In this document: piece after piece, positions 35,850-43,636 of the stretch
How the letters are laid out: each line of letters opens with the position of its first letter
Position numbering within the stretch: the stretch's first letter is position 1
NCBI RefSeq assembly: GCF_014779595.1
Contig: NZ_JACXZT010000003.1
Coordinates: 62,001-126,000, forward strand
DNA: 64,000 bases
DNA from: Halomonas sp. ML-15
Lineage (GTDB): Bacteria > Pseudomonadota > Gammaproteobacteria > Pseudomonadales > Halomonadaceae
Direction of reading: 5' to 3'
Position numbers and translations under genes: made by a program
Notes under the pieces: generated by a model
The model's database searches: none
What the model was told of the DNA's origin: nothing
Seen by the model: only the letters and a program-made list of their open reading frames with translations

Positions 35850-36818
35850 ATGAATATCCGTCACTTCACTTTCCGCCTGCTGCAGGTGTATGTCGCGGTG
35901 GTGGCCAGTGGCACGGTGAGCGAGGCGGCGCGTCGGCTTCACCTCACCCAGCCTACGGTCTCGATGCAGCTCAAGCGGCTCGTCGAGGCGGTCGGGGAAC
36001 CGCTGCTGGAGAGCCGCCAGGGGCGCCTGTTTCCCACCGAGGCGGGCAGCGAGCTGTATCGCGCCAGCCGTGAGGTACTGGGTCGCTTCGACGACTTCGA
36101 TGACTATCTCTCGGCGCTGCGCGGCGGCGAGCGTGGGCGCTTCTCGATTGCCCTGGTCAACACCGCCCAGTACGTGCTGCCGCGGCTGCTTGGCCCACAC
36201 AGCCAGGCGTTTCCCGAGGTGGAGGTGACGGTGCATATCGGCAACCGCCGGCAGATGCTGACCCGCTTCGAGCGCCAGGAGGATGACCTCTATGTATTCA
36301 GCCATCCACCGTCGCTGGCCCACGCCAAGGCCGGGCGTTTTCTGCGCAATCCGCTGGTGGCGGTGGCGCCCCGCGGCCACCCCCTGGCCGCTCGTGAGCG
36401 GATCGATATGAGCGAACTGCTCGGCGAACGCATGCTGCTGCGCGAGCCAGGCTCGGCCACCCGCATGCTGTTCGAGAGCTGGCTGCAGGAGCAGGGATTG
36501 ACGCTGGGGCGGACCCTGCAGATGGCCAGCAACGAGGCGATCCGCGTCGGCGTGGCGTCGGGGCTGGGGCTCGCCGTGCTCTCCGAACATGTGCTGCCGC
36601 CGGAGCATCCCGATATCCTCATCCTGCCGGTGGCGGGCCTGCCCATCGAGAGCCACTGGCAGTTTATCGTGCGCTCCGACCGGCGCCTGTCCCACGCCGC
36701 GCTGGGTTTTCTGCGCTTCGCCGCCGGCCATCTCGACGCCTGCGTCGAGCCGCGCTTCTTGAGCAACGAACTCGAGGCGCTCCTGGCCGGCCTGGAGCGC
36801 GACGAGAGCCTACACTGA
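35850..36818 (+). CDS. LysR-family regulator (CbbR/CmpR-like)
   Basis: The 322-residue protein has an N-terminal winged HTH (FRLLQVYVAVVASGTVSEAARRLHLTQPTVSMQLKRL, about 6-45) and a LysR effector-binding domain (about 90-300). The phrase FPEVEVTVHIGNRRQML is reminiscent of CbbR/CmpR regulators that control carbon-fixation and bicarbonate-uptake genes. Being divergent from the SbtA-like gene, it most likely controls that transporter (inference). The effector is unknown. Confidence 0.9.
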   Translation: MNIRHFTFRLLQVYVAVVASGTVSEAARRLHLTQPTVSMQLKRLVEAVGEPLLESRQGRLFPTEAGSELYRASREVLGRFDDFDDYLSALRGGERGRFSIALVNTAQYVLPRLLGPHSQAFPEVEVTVHIGNRRQMLTRFERQEDDLYVFSHPPSLAHAKAGRFLRNPLVAVAPRGHPLAARERIDMSELLGERMLLREPGSATRMLFESWLQEQGLTLGRTLQMASNEAIRVGVASGLGLAVLSEHVLPPEHPDILILPVAGLPIESHWQFIVRSDRRLSHAALGFLRFAAGHLDACVEPRFLSNELEALLAGLERDESLH

Positions 36819-36823
36819 GACCC

Positions 36824-36873
36824 TTGACAGTTCGCCAAGCTGAGCCATAGTTGGGAATAGACCGGTCGGTCTA
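36824..36873 (+). promoter_or_regulatory. Promoter with NemR-type box
   Basis: A -35 TTGACA (36824-36829) and a -10 CATAGT (36846-36851, 16-bp spacer) are followed by TAGACC-GGTC-GGTCTA (36858-36873). That matches the TAGACC-N4-GGTCTA pattern of NemR operators. Binding there would cover the transcription start of the downstream TetR-hemoglobin unit. Confidence 0.75.
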
Positions 36874-36884
36874 GAGGAGTATCC

Positions 36885-37475
36885 ATGACGCCTGAATCCC
36901 AGGAAATCACCACCAAGGAGCGACTGCTCGAGGCGGGGCTCGGCATGTTACTTAAACACGGCTACAGCGACCTGGGCATCCAGGCCCTGCTGTCGGAAAC
37001 GGGGATCCCCAAGGGGTCCTTCTACCACCATTTTTCCAGCAAGCAGGACTTTGCCCTGCAGGTGGTGGACCGCTATATGCAGGAGGTCCATCAGGGCCTG
37101 GATATGAGCCTGGGTAATCATGCCTTGCCGCCCCTGGAGCGGGTGCGTCTGTTCTTCGAGCTGTCGCGGGAGAAGTACCGCCGCGAGGGCTATCTGGGCT
37201 GTCTGCTGGGGGGGCTGGGTCAGGAGCTGTCCGGGGTCAGCGAGACCTTTCGCCACAAGATCGAGGGCTGCTTCAACCTGATCGCCGAGCGTATTACCGA
37301 CTGCCTGGAGGAGGCGCATCAGCGGGGCGAACTGGCGGCGGATCAGGAGCCGCGACAGCTGGCGGACCTGCTGCTGGATTGCTGGGAAGGGGCCGCGCTG
37401 CGCAGTCGCCTGCGTCGCGATCCCGGCCCCTTGGGTGCCATGCTCGACTTCTACTTCGCGGTGGCCGCCAGGTAG
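36885..37475 (+). CDS. nemR: NemR-like TetR-family redox/electrophile sensor
   Basis: The 196-residue protein has a TetR HTH (KERLLEAGLGMLLKHGYSDLGIQALLSETGIPKGSFYHHFSSKQ cut short: recognition helix near 42-52). The NemR-like C-terminus contains YLGCLLGGLGQELS, with Cys106 at the position of the reactive-chlorine- and electrophile-sensing cysteine of E. coli NemR. The Lys175 partner of E. coli appears as Arg here. A textbook NemR box lies 11 bases upstream, so autorepression is expected. The next gene is a truncated hemoglobin rather than nemA-gloA. Confidence 0.82.
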   Translation: MTPESQEITTKERLLEAGLGMLLKHGYSDLGIQALLSETGIPKGSFYHHFSSKQDFALQVVDRYMQEVHQGLDMSLGNHALPPLERVRLFFELSREKYRREGYLGCLLGGLGQELSGVSETFRHKIEGCFNLIAERITDCLEEAHQRGELAADQEPRQLADLLLDCWEGAALRSRLRRDPGPLGAMLDFYFAVAAR

Positions 37476-37582
37476 TTCGAGGGGGTCATCGAACCTGGCC
37501 GGCGGGTCGATCTCGGACGGTGTCTGCACCGTCCATCAACAACGGCAAGGGTCGGCGTCATGGCCGATCCGGGAGGTATCTG

Positions 37583-37960
37583 ATGACAACCACAAGCCTC
37601 TATCAGCGCCTGGGTGGCGAGCAGGGCATCGCCTTGCTGGTCGACGACATCGTTGAGGCGCACATGCAGAACCCAAGGGTCCAGGCGCGCTACCTGCCAG
37701 CGCTGGACGATCCGGAGCATCTCGATGAGTTGAAGGGGCACCTGCGCGACTTCCTCTCCGCCGGCACCGGCGGACCCGCGGAGTATCGCGGCAAGAATAT
37801 GCTCGAGGCGCACCGGGGCATGAACATCGGCGAGGCGGAGTACATGGCCGTCATGGATGACATTCTAGGCGTGCTCGATCGCCATGGCGTGGATCCGCAG
37901 ACCCGCCAGGAGATGCTGGGCATCGCCTATTCGCTCAAGGAGGAGATACTGCATGTGTGA
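37583..37960 (+). CDS. glbN: Group I truncated hemoglobin
   Basis: The 125-residue protein is a 2-on-2 globin: SLYQRLGGEQGIALLVDDIVEAHMQNPR (A/B helices), a glycine doublet after the E helix (AGTGGPAEYRG), and the proximal histidine His77 in MLEAHRGMNIGEAEY. Such globins bind O2 and NO and can detoxify NO. The ATG at 37583 follows GGGAGG. It lies 107 bases after the NemR-like gene on the same strand, so it is probably under the same electrophile-responsive promoter (inference). Confidence 0.9.
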   Translation: MTTTSLYQRLGGEQGIALLVDDIVEAHMQNPRVQARYLPALDDPEHLDELKGHLRDFLSAGTGGPAEYRGKNMLEAHRGMNIGEAEYMAVMDDILGVLDRHGVDPQTRQEMLGIAYSLKEEILHV

Positions 37961-37982
37961 GGCGTCAACACGCTAGTGCGCA

Positions 37983-38013
37983 CAGACGCCCGGGCCATTG
38001 TCCCGGGCGTCTG
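37983..38013 (+). terminator. Terminator-like hairpin after the hemoglobin gene
   Basis: CAGACGCCCGGG and CCCGGGCGTCTG form a perfect 12-bp stem around a 7-base loop, 22 bases after the globin stop. No T-run follows, so termination may be weak or factor-aided. Confidence 0.6.
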
Positions 38014-38059
38014 CACGTTATCCCGACGTTGGCGGTTCGAACCGCAGTGCCGACCGGGG

Positions 38060-38490
38060 CTATTCGGCGCTGGGCGAGAACAGCGGCTCGCCATCGAGGG
38101 TATTGAGCAGCGCCTCATCGCCTTCGAACAGGATGGCGAGATCCTGGCGGTTATCGAAGGTCAGCCAGGTGGCGCGGTCGCTGACCACATAGGCGCCCAT
38201 GGCCGCGGCGGTATTGAGGATCGCGCCCATGCCGCTGCCCAGCTCGCGGTACCAGCCGCCGTGGGTATCTACCCCCGCCTCTTGCCAGAAGCGCTGCTCG
38301 GCACGTCGGCGGCCTTGTACTCGTCGATCATCTTCTGGGCGTAATCGTCCTGCGTCATGCCATTAAACGGCATCTCGACGCTGGGTGCCTTGAGCTCCGG
38401 GGTCATCTTTACGCCCAACGCCTGGAACAGCTCGATGCTGGGTGATGAGAAGTGATCACGTGCAGTAATGTGAGTTATCGATTGGTCCAC
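38060..38490 (-). pseudogene. Chimeric pseudogene: phosphodiesterase fragment joined to a tupA fragment
   Basis: Reading the minus strand, 38490-38303 encodes [19 protein letters not shown] and [19 protein letters not shown], resembling a glycerophosphodiester phosphodiesterase. At about 38302 it switches, out of frame, to sequence matching the tungstate-binding gene tupA ([28 protein letters not shown]-like, LAILFEGDEALLN). This part also lacks an internal block of about 37 codons before DGEPLF and ends at the TAG at 38060-38062. Neither part can be functional. Confidence 0.7.
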
Positions 38491-39398
38491 GTACGTCGAG
38501 CCACATCGGATAAATTAAACTTGGCCGCGCGATGGTTAGGCAGCATTGACTGCATATCACCGCTGCTGCGTTCTGCGAGTAGTCTATAACATTCCTCATC
38601 GCTAGATGTGTGAGGGCTTAGTAAATCCCCAAGAGTTGGAAGCTCTTTTATAACAGAGTCAGGAGGAGAGGGAATGCTGTTTATAGATGTAATAAGGTAT
38701 ATGTGCCTTGGGTAGCTGTAATATAGCATATAGATGAAATCACTATCCAATCCTGTGATTTTATGATTCGTGAACCCATCTTTGGGATCGCCATCAGAGC
38801 GAAAGTCCATTGAGGGAGTTCCCCCCCATGCCATATTGCCCCAGCTCATTGATCCAGATTTCATGGGTAAGCGTATTGCGCATAGGGCGTCGAATGTATA
38901 GCGTTCATCATTCAATTCGAAATGAGATGGGTATCGCTCCCCCTCATTAACACCTCTCATTATATCGGCGACAGAGTATAGTCCAGGACCGGCACCGTAA
39001 CTATTCCAGTCCAAAGTTATTAGGTAACTCCTCTCGCCATCTTTCTGGATGTCTGGATTATTGATGTCTCTTCCTCTACCGAGCAGTGACCTGGGCACTT
39101 GCAGCATGATGGTCTCTTGCTCTCTTAGTTCCTCTTTCAGTTTTTCTGCTAGGTGGGTAGTCATATTGTTGGTTAGCTCGCTGTTGCTGCCAAATTTAAC
39201 AAGGAGTTTTGTGTCGCTATCCCATTCTATTTCATATGGTTCTCTAGTATGCATTTCTAGTGCCTCGGTGACCTGCTCGAGTGCGAGACCTTTATTATCC
39301 ACCGGCTCCTTGAATAGGAGTAATATGGTCTGGTCTCTGAGGGCATCACAACCGGAAAGAAAAATTAATATAAGTAATACTAAGTAGATTCGTTGCAT
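38475..39398 (-). CDS. AT-rich predicted lipoprotein of unknown function
   Basis: The 307-residue protein starts [20 protein letters not shown], a lipoprotein signal peptide with lipobox LSGC (Cys17). The mature part mixes charged helices ([23 protein letters not shown]) with strands ([22 protein letters not shown]). The sequence is far more AT-rich than both flanks. Its 3' end overlaps the chimeric pseudogene by 16 bases. I do not recognise a family; T6SS immunity-type lipoproteins have a similar look, but this is only a guess. Confidence 0.65.
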   Translation of the reverse strand: MQRIYLVLLILIFLSGCDALRDQTILLLFKEPVDNKGLALEQVTEALEMHTREPYEIEWDSDTKLLVKFGSNSELTNNMTTHLAEKLKEELREQETIMLQVPRSLLGRGRDINNPDIQKDGERSYLITLDWNSYGAGPGLYSVADIMRGVNEGERYPSHFELNDERYTFDALCAIRLPMKSGSMSWGNMAWGGTPSMDFRSDGDPKDGFTNHKITGLDSDFIYMLYYSYPRHIYLITSINSIPSPPDSVIKELPTLGDLLSPHTSSDEECYRLLAERSSGDMQSMLPNHRAAKFNLSDVARRTWTNR

Positions 39399-40251
39399 GA
39401 TTCTTCTTCGTCTCTCGCTGTTCTGATGGTGATGGAGGTTGCTATATATGCGTCAATGTCATGCTGGAGATGATTCTATGCATGTTAATGGGTGCACGTT
39501 GAGCCACTCAGATAGTATTTCATTTTTTAAACTCCATAATGCTCAGATGATTAGCAGAATTCGGTTTTTGGGCAGCTTGCTGAATGATGTTTGCAAGCCC
39601 TGGGTTCGGGTGTTTCTCATCAATAATACGACCCGTTCTGCTGCTCCGAATATTCCTTGCTAGGATATGTCTGCCTTGTGCGCACTAACAATGTGGCCTG
39701 TCTCATTAGGCAGGACTGTCATTTACAGGCGGATGCTTGTCATAGACTAAGAAGAAATGACTGCCGATAGAATCTTACATAACTTATCGGCGATGGCAAG
39801 TGGCGAAAGGATGATGCTCCGATGTCGCACATGAGTTGTCGTTGATCTCTTACAAGGCAGGTGCCTTGATTCCACCGCACGTACGGGGGTGGTGTTCATC
39901 TGAAACATGTACCGGTGGCCGCCCTTTGCCCAGTTGCTATAGATGCAAAGGGCAGAGAAATTGAAGCTCTGCTCGTGCTATTAATGCTCAGTTCTCCGTG
40001 TTACCGGATTCTCATGCACATTGAAGGTTCTAATCACATAGGATTTTATAATGTCAAAAAACATAAGAGGTCGATGCTAAGGAGTTGTCATGGCAACGCC
40101 TGAGAGAGCGGCTAGGGCGTTGCCCTGTAGGCGAAGTCCCGCGGGGACCTGCGTGGGATGGGCTCCAGCTATCGAGGCGGTAGATGGTTGAAAACGTCTG
40201 TTGTGGCCGTACACGCAGTCGCTGGAGCAGCAGTAAACACCCTTGCTGTTG
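39399..40251. other. Long AT-rich stretch without a supported gene
   Basis: These 853 bases contain only short, unconvincing frames. Structural features are an inverted repeat GCCCTTTGC (39921-39929) / GCAAAGGGC (39945-39953), a TATAAT near 40047, and a hairpin GGCAACGCC (40092-40100) / GGCGTTGCC (40116-40124) downstream of tupA that may end that operon. The stretch looks like the debris of an insertion. Confidence 0.5.
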
Positions 40252-41076
40252 TCACTGCGTCTCGGCGTTGGGGAAGAACAGTGGTTCGCCGTCGATGGCG
40301 TAGTCAGCAATGGCAGCTTGTCCCTGCTCGGAGACCAGCCAGCGGTGCCACTGCTCGGCGAGGCCGTGCTTGAGGTGCGGGTGGCGCTCGCGATCAAGCA
40401 GCAGGCTGGCGTACGGATTGACCAGTGCGTCATCGCCTTCGAACAGGATGGCGAGACCCTGGCGGTTGTCGAAGGTCAGCCAGCTGGCACGGTCGCTGAG
40501 CAGATAGGCGTCCATGGCCGCGGCGGTATTGAGGGTGGCGCCCATGCCGCTACCCAGTTCGCGGTACCAGCCGTCGGCGGCCTCGATGCCTGCCGCATGC
40601 CAGAGGCGCTGCTCGGCGCGGTGGGTGCCGCTGTCGTCGCCGCGGGAGGCGAACGGCGAGCCGTAGGCAGCAATACGGCTAAAAGCGTCGAGGGCATCGT
40701 CAGCCTCGGCGATATCCGCCGGATCGTCGCTGGGGCCGATAATCACGAAATCATTGACCATCACATCCAGGCGTTCACTGGCGTAGCCGTCGGCGATCAA
40801 CTGAGCTTCACCCTCGGCATCGTGGACCAGCAGGGCGTCGGCGTCGCCGCGACGGCCGATCTCGAACGCCTGGCCGGTGCCCACCGCCACCACACGCACA
40901 TCGATGCCGGTGGCTTCGCGGAACTGCGGTACGATCGCGGCGAATAGCCCCGACTGCTCGGTAGAGGTGGTCGAGCCCAGGGTGATATGGCGTTTCTCAT
41001 CGGCGTGCAGTGCGCCGAGGGAGTAAGTCAGTCCCAGCGCTAGTGCCAAGGGGATCAAGCGGTCGTGGCGCGTCAT
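40252..41076 (-). CDS. tupA: Tungstate ABC transporter substrate-binding protein
   Basis: The 274-residue periplasmic protein has a signal peptide (LIPLALALGLTYSLGALHA) and then HITLGSTTSTEQSGLF, which carries the TTST oxyanion-binding motif typical of TupA. It also has GTGQAFEIGRRGDADALLVH and [19 protein letters not shown]. The open frame runs far upstream into tupC; the ATG at 41076 with AAGGGA upstream marks the signal peptide and is chosen. It is the last gene of tupBCA. A broken partial copy lies 2 kb away. Confidence 0.9.
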   Translation of the reverse strand: MTRHDRLIPLALALGLTYSLGALHADEKRHITLGSTTSTEQSGLFAAIVPQFREATGIDVRVVAVGTGQAFEIGRRGDADALLVHDAEGEAQLIADGYASERLDVMVNDFVIIGPSDDPADIAEADDALDAFSRIAAYGSPFASRGDDSGTHRAEQRLWHAAGIEAADGWYRELGSGMGATLNTAAAMDAYLLSDRASWLTFDNRQGLAILFEGDDALVNPYASLLLDRERHPHLKHGLAEQWHRWLVSEQGQAAIADYAIDGEPLFFPNAETQ

Positions 41077-41114
41077 GGACATCATCCCTTCGTTATCCAT
41101 CAGGAGACTCGTAG

Positions 41115-41876
41115 CTACCAGGGCAGCTCGCCGCGCACGAAGGCGGCGGCTTCGCCGCTCTGCGGCGTGTCGAAGAAGCGCTCGGCGGGGCTGTGTTCGA
41201 GCAGCCGCCCGGCGTGAAGAAAGACCACGTCGTCGGCCAGGCGGCGCGCCTGATTGAGGTCGTGGGTGGTCATGACGATCTTGGTGCCGCGGTGGTGAAA
41301 CTGGTTGACCGCGGCCTCCACGGCGCGGATCGCGGCGGGGTCCAGCGCTGCGGTGGGCTCGTCGAGGAACAGGATATCCGGTGCCAGCAGCCAGGCTCGG
41401 GCCAGCGCCAGGCGCTGCTGCTCGCCGCCGGAAAGTACCCGCGCCGGGCGCTGGGCGAGCCCTGCCAGGCCAAAGTGCTCCAGCGCCTCCTGGGCGAGGG
41501 CTTTGCGCTGGCGCCACGGGTAACCGCGGATCGCCAGCACATAGGTGAGATTGGCCAGAGCGGTGCGCTTGAGCAGCACCGGGCGCTGGAACACCATCGC
41601 CTGACGCAGTGCCAGCCCGGGGCTGGGTGGCTGGCCGTGCCAGCGGATCTGCCCGGCGCTGGGTGTCAGCAGGCCGTGGCAGAGGCGCATCAGCAGGCTC
41701 TTGCCGGCGCCGTTGGGGCCCATCACCAGGGTGCGGCCGGCTCCCAGAGTAAGGGTGATATCGTGGAGCAGGCGTTGGCCGCGGTGCTCGAAACCGACCC
41801 CTGTGAGGGCCAGCGGCAGCATCGGGGCCGTCACGGCCTGGGCCTGAGGCAGGTGAGGTTGGCTCAGGTCACTCAT
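41115..41876 (-). CDS. tupC: Tungstate ABC transporter ATP-binding protein
   Basis: The 253-residue ATPase has Walker A GPNGAGKS, signature LSGGEQQRLALARAW, Walker B ILFLDEPTAALD and the H-loop TTHDLNQA. It overlaps tupB by 4 bases (ATGA). In context with TupA and TupB it energises tungstate (possibly molybdate) import. Confidence 0.9.
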   Translation of the reverse strand: MSDLSQPHLPQAQAVTAPMLPLALTGVGFEHRGQRLLHDITLTLGAGRTLVMGPNGAGKSLLMRLCHGLLTPSAGQIRWHGQPPSPGLALRQAMVFQRPVLLKRTALANLTYVLAIRGYPWRQRKALAQEALEHFGLAGLAQRPARVLSGGEQQRLALARAWLLAPDILFLDEPTAALDPAAIRAVEAAVNQFHHRGTKIVMTTHDLNQARRLADDVVFLHAGRLLEHSPAERFFDTPQSGEAAAFVRGELPW

Positions 41877-42577
41877 CCCATCTGCCTCCTGGCGCGCTCG
41901 CCGAGCAGGTGTGCCGCACCGTTGACGCAGGCCACCAGCAGCAGCAGGACAAGCCCCAGCCCCAGTGCCAGGGCCAGGTTGCCGCGGTTGGTCTCCAGCG
42001 CGATGGCGGTAGTCATCACCCGGGTCACGCCGTCGATATTGCCGCCCACGATCAGTACCGCGCCAACCTCGGCGCTGGCGCGGCCGAAGCCGGCCAGCAC
42101 CACGGTGATGAGCGCCACTCGGGCGTCCCACAACAGGGTGGGCATCATGCGGGCACGGCCTAGCCCGAAGGAGGCCAGCTGCTCGCGGTATTCGCCGAGC
42201 AGCGCCTCGATATGCTGACGGGTCAGGGCGGCGACGATGGGCAGCACCAGCACCGTCTGTGCGATCACCATGGCAGTAGGCGTGAACAGCAGGCCGAGCT
42301 GGCCGAGCGGACCTGCCCGCGACAGCATCAGATAGACCATCAGGCCGGCCACCACCGGCGGGAGCCCCATAAAGGCGTTGAGTAGCACAACCACCGCGCC
42401 GCGGCCGGGGAAGGCCCACAGCGCCAGCGCCGCGCCCAGCGGCAGCCCGATCAGCGCCGCCACTAGCACCGCGCTCAGCGAGACCTGCAGCGACAGGCGC
42501 ACGATGTCCATCAGCACCGGGTCGAGGGTGAGGATCAAGCTCAGCGCGGTGGTGAAGGCGTTGTCGGCAGTTGACAT
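41873..42577 (-). CDS. tupB: Tungstate ABC transporter permease
   Basis: The 234-residue protein has about five membrane helices and the permease EAA-type loop (EYREQLASFGLGRARMMPTL). TupB-like features include GLPPVVAGLMVYLMLSRAGPLG and AEVGAVLIVGGNIDGVTRVMTTAIALET. The ATG at 42577 is chosen because the membrane domain and the TupB family begin there. It is first in the operon, facing the regulator gene across repeated operator-like sites. Confidence 0.9.
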   Translation of the reverse strand: MSTADNAFTTALSLILTLDPVLMDIVRLSLQVSLSAVLVAALIGLPLGAALALWAFPGRGAVVVLLNAFMGLPPVVAGLMVYLMLSRAGPLGQLGLLFTPTAMVIAQTVLVLPIVAALTRQHIEALLGEYREQLASFGLGRARMMPTLLWDARVALITVVLAGFGRASAEVGAVLIVGGNIDGVTRVMTTAIALETNRGNLALALGLGLVLLLLVACVNGAAHLLGERARRQMG

Positions 42578-42607
42578 GCAAGGCTCCCAGCAGATGGCTG
42601 CATCATG

Positions 42608-42665
42608 TGCGGTTATCCTGCTGTATGCATCCTGTGCTGTAATCAGTGCAGTTATATGCAGTAAT
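42608..42665. promoter_or_regulatory. Five direct repeats of TGCNGTWAT between tup operon and regulator
   Basis: Units start at 42608 (TGCGGTTAT), 42619 (TGCTGTATG, one mismatch to the core), 42635 (TGCTGTAAT), 42647 (TGCAGTTAT) and 42657 (TGCAGTAAT), spaced 10-16 bp apart. They fill the divergent spacer and are likely binding sites for the HTH protein that follows. Confidence 0.75.
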
Positions 42666-42695
42666 TTGCTATCCAGACTCCCGATAAGGCCTGCC

Positions 42696-43580
42696 ATGAC
42701 CGCCCACGCCTACCTCACCACCCGCGAAGCCGCCGACTACCTTCGCCTCAAGGAGCGCAAGCTCTATGACCTGGTGCGCCAGGAGCTGATCCCCTGCACC
42801 CGGGTCACCGGCAAGCTGCTGTTTCCGCGCCAGGCACTCGACCTGTGGTTGATGAACCACCTCGAGGGGGATCGGCAGAGTCGTGAGCCACTGGCGGCGA
42901 TTCTCGCCGGCAGCCAGGACCCGCTGCTGGAGTGGGCGGTGCGCGAGTCGGGTTCGCAGCTGGCCTCGCTGTGCCATGGCAGCGGCGACGGGGTGCGCCG
43001 GCTGCTGGCGGGGCAGGCGCTGGTCGCGGGGGTGCATCTGCTCGATCCTGATAGCAGCCGCTACAACGACCCCGTGGCGCTGGGGCTGGGCGGCATGCGC
43101 GATCTGGTGGGGATCCGCTGGGCGCGACGCCGCCAGGGGCTGATGCTGGCCCCCGGCAATCCGCTGGGCATCGAGGGGCTTGCCGACCTGGCCCGGCCGC
43201 AGGTGGTGCTGGCGCATCGTCAGCCGGATGCTGGCGCCGAGCGGCTCTTGACGCTGCTGCTGACGCGCGCCGGGATATCGTTGGCGGCGCTCAATCTGAG
43301 CCCTGACGTGGCGTTGAGCGAGGATGACCTGGCGCTGGCGGTGCGCCGCGGCGATGCCGATGCGGGGCTTGGCGTGGAGGCCGCGGCCAGACGCCACGGG
43401 CTCGACTTTATCGGCCTGCACGACGAGTGTTTCGACCTGCTGATGCGCCGGCGCAGCTACTTCGAGGCGCCGCTGCAGCGCTTGATGCAGTTCGCCCGGC
43501 AGCCGCGCTGTCAGGACTGGGCGGAGCGGGCCGGGGGCTATGATCTGGGTGAGCAGGGCGCGGTGACCTATAACGCCTGA
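42696..43580 (+). CDS. HTH regulator with periplasmic-binding-like sensor domain
   Basis: The 294-residue protein has an excisionase/MerR-type HTH (YLTTREAADYLRLKERKLYDLVRQELIP, about 5-33). A soluble substrate-binding-protein-like domain follows (about 75-290: GSQDPLLEWAVRE, HGSGDGVRRLLAGQALVAGVHL, ADAGLGVEAAARRHGLDFIGL). Regulators of this build control molybdate and tungstate uptake in many proteobacteria. Divergent placement next to tupBCA and the repeated sites between them support that role; ligand tungstate or molybdate is inferred. Confidence 0.82.
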   Translation: MTAHAYLTTREAADYLRLKERKLYDLVRQELIPCTRVTGKLLFPRQALDLWLMNHLEGDRQSREPLAAILAGSQDPLLEWAVRESGSQLASLCHGSGDGVRRLLAGQALVAGVHLLDPDSSRYNDPVALGLGGMRDLVGIRWARRRQGLMLAPGNPLGIEGLADLARPQVVLAHRQPDAGAERLLTLLLTRAGISLAALNLSPDVALSEDDLALAVRRGDADAGLGVEAAARRHGLDFIGLHDECFDLLMRRRSYFEAPLQRLMQFARQPRCQDWAERAGGYDLGEQGAVTYNA

Positions 43581-43636
43581 GGTCTTCTACAGCGCCCGTC
43601 GGTGCTGGGACTCATCTGCCAGGTCAAGGGGCCTGG

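Noticed and set aside
39915-40103. 62-codon plus-strand gene in the AT-rich gap
   Set aside because: It has no ribosome-binding site, overlaps an inverted repeat and shows no protein-like pattern.
41077-41517. Long N-terminal extension of tupA
   Set aside because: The extension lies over tupC and is an Arg/Pro-rich shadow; the signal peptide begins at the ATG at 41076.
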